Source of the DNA: RGIG4608 sp045651165
GTDB lineage: Bacteria; Bacillota; Clostridia; Oscillospirales; CAG-272
Length of the DNA stretch: 64,000 nucleotides
Direction: 5' to 3'
Assembly: GCA_045651165.1 (NCBI GenBank)
Contig: JAZRRX010000056.1
Location: 4,242-68,241 of the forward strand
Position numbers and translations under genes: made by a program. How positions within the stretch are numbered: position 1 is the first letter of the stretch; every line of letters starts with the position of its first letter. Below, piece by piece: positions 60,337-64,000 of this stretch. The notes under the pieces are model-generated. The model did not search any database and was not told the origin of the DNA. It saw only the letters and a program-made list of their open reading frames with translations.

Positions 60337-61962
60337 ATGCAGATGAAAAAAACTGATAATAGAAATTACGAAAAACAGTTTTTCTCGGGAGTTGTAGTTC
60401 TCGCTCTTTCTACGTTTATAGTTAAAATCATAGGTCTTTTTTATAAAATACCTATGATGGCATATCTCGGAGCAGAAGGAATGGGATATTTTAACTCTGC
60501 ATATGAGATATATTCGCTGTTTTTTGTAATTGCCACAACAGGTATTCCAATTGCGATTTCAATAATCGTAGCCGAGAACAAGACGCAAAAAAGAATTGAA
60601 AATATTAAGAAGATATTTAGAATTTCCATAATAACTCTTGGATTTTTAGGGCTGATAGGAACTGTTCTAATGTGCATCTTCCATAAGGAGTTTGCCTCCT
60701 TAATAAATAATGATGCAGCTGCATTGTCAATTTTAGCAATCTCTCCCACTATTTTGTTGATTTGCTTAAGTAGTGCGATTAGGGGTTATTTTCAAGGCAA
60801 TCAAATTATGGTTCCAACTGCAATATCACAGGTTATTGAGGCGCTTGGAAAACTCTTACTTGGCTTGGGATTTGCGATAATTGCTATAAATAAAGGTTAT
60901 TCAATGCCTAAAGTAACTGCATTTGCAGTTTTGGGATTAACCATTGGTGTTGCCATATCCTTGCTATATTTGATAGTATTTAAGCTATTTTATAGAATAA
61001 AATGCTCCAAAGATGAGTTATCAAACAAAGTGGATACTAATGCCACAATTTTGAAACAACTCTTTATTATTGCTATACCAATTACACTTAGCTCATCAAT
61101 ATTGAGTCTTAGTAAGGTAATAGACATGACGATGATATTGAGAAGATTAAACACTATTGGATATTCTCAGTATGTAGCTAATGAAGTGTATGGATCATAT
61201 AGTACCATGGCAGTTTCTATTTACAATTTGCCGGCTACTTTGGTTACAGCCATAGCTTTACCTCTTGTGCCACTATTGGCTTCTGCAATAAATTCTAATG
61301 ATCATAAAAAAGAAAAGTCGGTTATTGCTACGTCGATAAAATTAACGGCTATGATTTCATTCCCCGCAGGACTGGGGATTTCAGTTTTTAGTAAGCCTAT
61401 ATTGACTTTATTATTTTCATCTCAAGCTAAAGAAATTGAATATACTGCACCGCTATTGTCATTGCTAGGAATATCAATTTTTCTTTCATCAATGATAACG
61501 ATTACCAATGCAATACTTCAAGCATATAAGCAAGTTAATAAACCCATTATCAGTATGATTTGTGGCGTTTTGGTAAAGTTTGTTTTGGCATTCATATTAA
61601 TAGGTATTCCAAGTATAAATATCTATGGAGCGCCAATAAGTACTTTCTTTTCGACTGTAGTTATAGTTGCGATAAATCTATATTTTATAGTTAAAAATTC
61701 TGGAAAAGTTTCTTCTATTTCTAATCTGTTTATTAAGCCATTTGTTGCAACTTTTATATCAATTATGATAGGCGTGGCAGTTTATATGCTATTATCAGCA
61801 CTACTTGATTCTAAACTCACAATTCTTTGTGTTATAGCAATCGTAGCATTGTTCTATGTCATAACAATAATAAAACTGAAAGTTATTGATAAAGATGAAA
61901 TCTTGTTACTCCCCAAGGGAAATACTATTATAAAAATATTAACTAAAATTCACCTTATGTGA
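60337..61962 (+). CDS. MOP-family polysaccharide/lipid II flippase-like protein (SpoVB/MurJ type)
   Basis: This is a 541-residue membrane protein with about 14 helices, of the MOP (MATE, polysaccharide transporter, MurJ) superfamily. The N-terminus FFSGVVVLALSTFIVKIIGLFYKIPMMAYLGAEGMGYF is the family hallmark. In Bacillus the gene before mazG (yabM) encodes such a flippase, and SpoVB of this family works in spore cortex synthesis. Here mazG also follows, so the equivalent role is plausible. It likely moves lipid-linked wall precursors across the membrane. The start ATG 60337 follows GGAGG; an earlier in-frame ATG (60322) contains the Shine-Dalgarno and is rejected. Confidence 0.85.
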   Translation: MQMKKTDNRNYEKQFFSGVVVLALSTFIVKIIGLFYKIPMMAYLGAEGMGYFNSAYEIYSLFFVIATTGIPIAISIIVAENKTQKRIENIKKIFRISIITLGFLGLIGTVLMCIFHKEFASLINNDAAALSILAISPTILLICLSSAIRGYFQGNQIMVPTAISQVIEALGKLLLGLGFAIIAINKGYSMPKVTAFAVLGLTIGVAISLLYLIVFKLFYRIKCSKDELSNKVDTNATILKQLFIIAIPITLSSSILSLSKVIDMTMILRRLNTIGYSQYVANEVYGSYSTMAVSIYNLPATLVTAIALPLVPLLASAINSNDHKKEKSVIATSIKLTAMISFPAGLGISVFSKPILTLLFSSQAKEIEYTAPLLSLLGISIFLSSMITITNAILQAYKQVNKPIISMICGVLVKFVLAFILIGIPSINIYGAPISTFFSTVVIVAINLYFIVKNSGKVSSISNLFIKPFVATFISIMIGVAVYMLLSALLDSKLTILCVIAIVALFYVITIIKLKVIDKDEILLLPKGNTIIKILTKIHLM

Positions 61963-61977
61963 TAGAAAAGAGATAAG

Positions 61978-62682
61978 ATGTTAAAAAACGAAAAAGTTGA
62001 TAAGATATTGTCTAAAACAAAATATAATTTTGATGATTTGTGTTTGATTATGGAGATACTTAGGGGAGAAGGTGGTTGCCCTTGGGATGCTGAACAAACA
62101 CACGAAAGTATTCGAAAGAATTTTATCGAGGAAACCTATGAAGTTATCGAAGCAATCGATAATAATGATTCAAAGTTACTTCGAGAAGAACTTGGTGATG
62201 TTTTGCTTCAAGTTGTTTTTCATACTCAGATGGAAAATGAATCTGGTAATTTTAATATTGATGATGTAGCAAACGATGTTTGCGTTAAATTGGTTCACAG
62301 GCATCCTCATATTTTTGGTGATGTTAGGGCTACCACCGCAGACGAAGTGCTGTCTAATTGGGAGGCAATAAAAAATGTTGAAAAGAGCAGAGAAACTATG
62401 TATGATAAACTCAATTCTATTCCACCAATGACCCCTGCGCTTATGAGAGCATCGAAAGTATCAAAAAAATCAGGTGAGTATAAAGAAAAGTCAAACAACG
62501 AAATTATAGGAGAATTGCAAAATATCCTTGATGGAATAAGACTTCACGATTCAAATATATCTTCGGAACAGATGGGTGAAGTACTATTTTTACTTAGCGC
62601 TTTGGCATCAAAATCGGATATTGATGCAGAAGAATCATTGTTCAAAAAAACTAATTCTTTTATAGAAAAATATAAAGAATAA
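61978..62682 (+). CDS. mazG: Nucleoside triphosphate pyrophosphohydrolase MazG
   Basis: MazG hydrolyses NTPs or (d)NTPs to monophosphates and pyrophosphate, sanitising the pool. The protein has 234 residues. The N-terminal MazG domain has GGCPWDAEQTHESIRKNFIEETYEVIEAIDNND and LREELGDVLLQVVFHTQM, giving the four-helix EExxE...ExxD metal site. A second, weaker repeat with GEVLFLLSALASK follows in place of the full second domain. In Bacillus the equivalent protein, YabN, is fused to a SAM methyltransferase; here that part is absent. It lies 15 bases after the flippase gene. Confidence 0.92.
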   Translation: MLKNEKVDKILSKTKYNFDDLCLIMEILRGEGGCPWDAEQTHESIRKNFIEETYEVIEAIDNNDSKLLREELGDVLLQVVFHTQMENESGNFNIDDVANDVCVKLVHRHPHIFGDVRATTADEVLSNWEAIKNVEKSRETMYDKLNSIPPMTPALMRASKVSKKSGEYKEKSNNEIIGELQNILDGIRLHDSNISSEQMGEVLFLLSALASKSDIDAEESLFKKTNSFIEKYKE

Positions 62683-62787
62683 ATTTTTGGTAAAATATAG
62701 ACAAATTTTGGATAATGTGTTTGTATATTAACAACAAATCAGATTTTTTATGTTAAAAATATATAAAAAATCAAGAAAAAAATCGCA

Positions 62788-62813
62788 AAAACCCTTGCAT
62801 TATCAAGGGTTTT
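62788..62813 (+). terminator. Intrinsic terminator after mazG, overlapping the hup promoter
   Basis: AAAACCCTTG and CAAGGGTTTT form a 10-bp stem with a CATTAT loop and a short T-run. The loop and stem contain the -35 hexamer of the hup promoter. Confidence 0.7.
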
Positions 62814-62823
62814 GTGATATCAT
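62795..62823 (+). promoter_or_regulatory. Promoter of hup
   Basis: TTGCAT (62795-62800), a 17-base spacer and TATCAT (62818-62823) with TGA before the -10 (extended -10). The start point is near 62830, just before a perfect palindrome. Confidence 0.6.
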
Positions 62824-62832
62824 AACATTGTA

Positions 62833-62848
62833 ATGTAATGCATTACAT
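62833..62848 (+). promoter_or_regulatory. Perfect 16-base palindrome at the hup transcript start
   Basis: ATGTAATGCATTACAT is its own reverse complement. It lies a few bases after the predicted start and 26 bases before the hup ATG. It could be an operator (autoregulation by HU or another factor) or a 5' RNA hairpin that protects the transcript. Confidence 0.65.
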
Positions 62849-62874
62849 AAATTATGAAAGGTTAGGATTTAAAA

Positions 62875-63147
62875 ATGAACAAAGTTCAATTGGTTGAAGC
62901 AGTTGCTGCTGCTGGTAAGCTCACAAAAAAGGATGCTGAAGTTGCTGTAAAGGCTGTTACAGATTCTATCGTTGCTGCTCTTAAGAATGGTGAAAAGGTT
63001 CAGCTCGTAGGTTTCGGTACATTCGAAGTTAAGACTCGTGGAGAAAGAAAGGGTAGAAACCCCAAGACAGGAGAAGAAATCGTAATTCCTGCTTCTAAGC
63101 ACCCCACATTTACAGCTGGTAAGGCATTTAAGGATGCAGTAAACTAA
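62875..63147 (+). CDS. hup: DNA-binding protein HU
   Basis: HU is the abundant nucleoid protein that bends DNA. The protein has 90 residues, the normal length: MNKVQLVEAVAAAGKLTKKDAEVAVKAVTDSIVAALKNGEKVQLVGFGTFEVKTRGERKGRNPKTGEEIVIPASKHPTFTAGKAFKDAVN. The DNA-binding arm with RNPKTGEEIVIP carries the Pro that intercalates DNA. Codon use is notably biased (for example AAG, GCT, GTT), as expected for high expression. It sits between mazG and rqcP, a common clostridial insertion into the Bacillus yabN-yabO order. Confidence 0.96.
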   Translation: MNKVQLVEAVAAAGKLTKKDAEVAVKAVTDSIVAALKNGEKVQLVGFGTFEVKTRGERKGRNPKTGEEIVIPASKHPTFTAGKAFKDAVN

Positions 63148-63158
63148 TATAAGTATAG

Positions 63159-63184
63159 ATTATGGGCGGTAATCCGCCCATAAT
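63159..63184 (+). terminator. Hairpin between hup and rqcP (attenuator or processing site)
   Basis: ATTATGGGCGG and CCGCCCATAAT form a perfect 11-bp stem with a TAAT loop. Only TTGTTAATTT follows, a poor T-tract, so partial read-through into rqcP is expected. Confidence 0.65.
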
Positions 63185-63205
63185 TTGTTAATTTGGAGAA
63201 TATAT

Positions 63206-63448
63206 ATGAGATTAGATAAATTTTTAAAGGTTTCAAGAATAATTAAGCGAAGGACAGTAGCGAATGATGCTTGCGATAATGCTCATGTAACCGTAAATGG
63301 TAGACCAGCAAAAGCATCATATGATGTTAAAGAGAATGATATTATTGAAATAACTTTTGGTACTAGAACACTTAAAATTTGTGTTCTTGATGTCAAAGAA
63401 CACGTATTAAAAGAGGAAGCGTCTTCTCTTTACAAAGTATTATCATAA
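63206..63448 (+). CDS. rqcP: RNA-binding S4 domain protein RqcP
   Basis: This 80-residue S4-domain protein is the counterpart of Bacillus YabO/RqcP, which helps RqcH add C-terminal alanine tails to stalled nascent chains on 50S subunits. The S4 core is MRLDKFLKVSRIIKRRTVANDACDNAHVTVNGRPAKASYDVKENDIIEI. The start is ATG 63206 after TTTGGAG; seven codons upstream in frame have no Shine-Dalgarno. Position between hup/mazG and yabP agrees with the Bacillus order. Confidence 0.9.
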   Translation: MRLDKFLKVSRIIKRRTVANDACDNAHVTVNGRPAKASYDVKENDIIEITFGTRTLKICVLDVKEHVLKEEASSLYKVLS

Positions 63449-63449
63449 T

Positions 63450-63478
63450 TCATAAATTCATCACCTATAGCATATTTT
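63450..63478 (+). promoter_or_regulatory. Candidate sigma-E promoter of yabP
   Basis: TCATAAA, a 14-base spacer and CATATTTT loosely match the sigma-E consensus (about KMATATT-N14-CATACANT). In Bacillus yabP-yabQ are sigma-E genes. No good sigma-A promoter is seen here. Confidence 0.35.
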
Positions 63479-63504
63479 GACTATATAAAGCTGGAGGTGT
63501 TTTT

Positions 63505-63792
63505 ATGTTGGATTCAAAAGCAGTTTCTTTAAAGGCAGAACACAATCTAATTCTTAATTTTAGAGAAAAATTGAGTATTACAGGTGTCAAAGAGATAATT
63601 AATTTTGACGAAAATGGTGTTAATGTAAAAACCGTATGTGGTGAGTTAAGCATTGATGGCGAAAATATACATATTAATACGTTAAATGTTGAACGTGGAG
63701 AACTTGAAATAACCGGTAAATTAAACGGAATAAATTACCTTGATATTTATGAAAGCGATAAAAGATCGTTGCTTTCGAGGATATTTAAATAA
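63505..63792 (+). CDS. yabP: Sporulation protein YabP
   Basis: This 95-residue protein belongs to the YabP/YqfC family, present only in endospore formers. The family pattern is visible in NLILNFREKLSITGVKEIINFDENGVNVKTVCGELSIDGENIHINTLNVERGELEITGKLNGINY followed by a basic end (RSLLSRIFK). In Bacillus it is made in the mother cell under sigma-E and is needed with YabQ for spore formation. GGAGG precedes the ATG. The yabQ start overlaps its stop by one base (TAATG). Confidence 0.92.
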   Translation: MLDSKAVSLKAEHNLILNFREKLSITGVKEIINFDENGVNVKTVCGELSIDGENIHINTLNVERGELEITGKLNGINYLDIYESDKRSLLSRIFK

Positions 63793-64000
63793 TGGTTACA
63801 GCTCCAATAGAAATATTAAATAATGCCATTGTTACTTTGGTATTAGGTTTAATTCTAAGTTGTTTTTTTGATACACTCCTATATTTAGTTGAAGAAATCA
63901 CGGGTAAGAAGAAAAATTGTTTTGTTGCAATAAATGATTTTTTTATTATTGTAGCATATTCCATCGTTTTGATTTTAATATTATATTACTGTAATAATGG
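63792..64000 (+). CDS. yabQ: Spore cortex biosynthesis protein YabQ (3' end outside window)
   Basis: The first 69 codons are in the window. They encode a membrane protein: VTAPIEILNNAIVTLVLGLILSCFFDTLLYLVEEITGKKK followed by AINDFFIIVAYSIVLILILYYCNNG. The pattern of a first helix ending in an FDxxxY motif, a short basic loop, then D-F at the start of the second helix and N-G at its end matches YabQ, a mother-cell membrane protein needed for the spore cortex. It overlaps yabP by one base and continues past base 64000, where divIC would follow in Bacillus. Confidence 0.85.
   Translation, partial: MVTAPIEILNNAIVTLVLGLILSCFFDTLLYLVEEITGKKKNCFVAINDFFIIVAYSIVLILILYYCNN

Overview
The window is a gene-dense, AT-rich stretch (about one third G+C by eye) of a chromosome from an anaerobic, endospore-forming member of the Clostridia. 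The lineage call rests on strong GGAGG ribosome binding sites, the gene orders nusB-xseA-xseB-ispA-tlyA-nadK-argR and spoVB-like-mazG-hup-rqcP-yabP-yabQ, an F-type ATP synthase with clostridial AtpZ/AtpI leaders, an IreB phosphoprotein and HemZ. YabP and YabQ are spore-specific. I see no prophage, insertion sequence, CRISPR array or rRNA operon. No intergenic gap exceeds 300 bases except the one that carries tRNA-Arg.

Layout. 0-3.4 kb: the 3' part of a GH13 alpha-glucosidase, an EamA transporter, and a convergent Xer-type recombinase. 3.5-5.8 kb: tRNA-Arg(ACG) and a GyrB/ParE-like topoisomerase subunit without a neighbouring A subunit. 5.9-12.9 kb: murD, three tandem M42 aminopeptidases, a methionine gamma-lyase-family protein and a cysteine desulfurase, all closely packed. 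13-17.5 kb (minus strand): a P2-type cation ATPase behind a yybP-ykoY manganese riboswitch, then mnmA and trmL. 17.6-21.4 kb: secA and a BspA-type lipoprotein. 21.5-28.7 kb (minus strand): the complete ATP synthase operon atpZ-I-B-E-F-H-A-G-D-C. Its c subunit carries the two-carboxylate pattern of Na+-driven rotors. 28.8-32 kb: an M14 peptidase, tRNA-Thr(CGT), rsmA and asnA. 32-36.3 kb: a MarR regulator with a palindromic operator and a heterodimeric ABC exporter. 36.3-38.8 kb (minus strand): ireB-ribF and an S11-type peptidase homologue with altered catalytic motifs. 39-41 kb: the mannonate pathway pair uxuA and a uxuB-type SDR.

41-49.5 kb is one co-directional housekeeping run: nusB, a TsaD-like paralogue, xseAB, ispA, tlyA, nadK, argR, argS and yebC. 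49.7-62.7 kb continues with cdaA and a very short cdaR-like gene, a COG2509 flavoprotein, recJ, a RelA/SpoT enzyme, dtd, hemZ, an SAH/MTA deaminase, a MOP-family flippase and mazG. 62.8-64 kb is hup, rqcP, yabP and the start of yabQ.

Most transcription units end in clear intrinsic terminators, several of them bidirectional between convergent genes. Many start at sigma-A promoters with exact 17-base spacers. I found no clear undescribed defence or mobile system. The points most worth a second look are the Na+-type c-ring signature, the riboswitch leader, the S11 homologue without KTG, the FPP synthase with a missing GxD...K segment, the minimal CdaR, the triple M42 cluster, and the repeat or palindrome elements before nusB, marR and hup.
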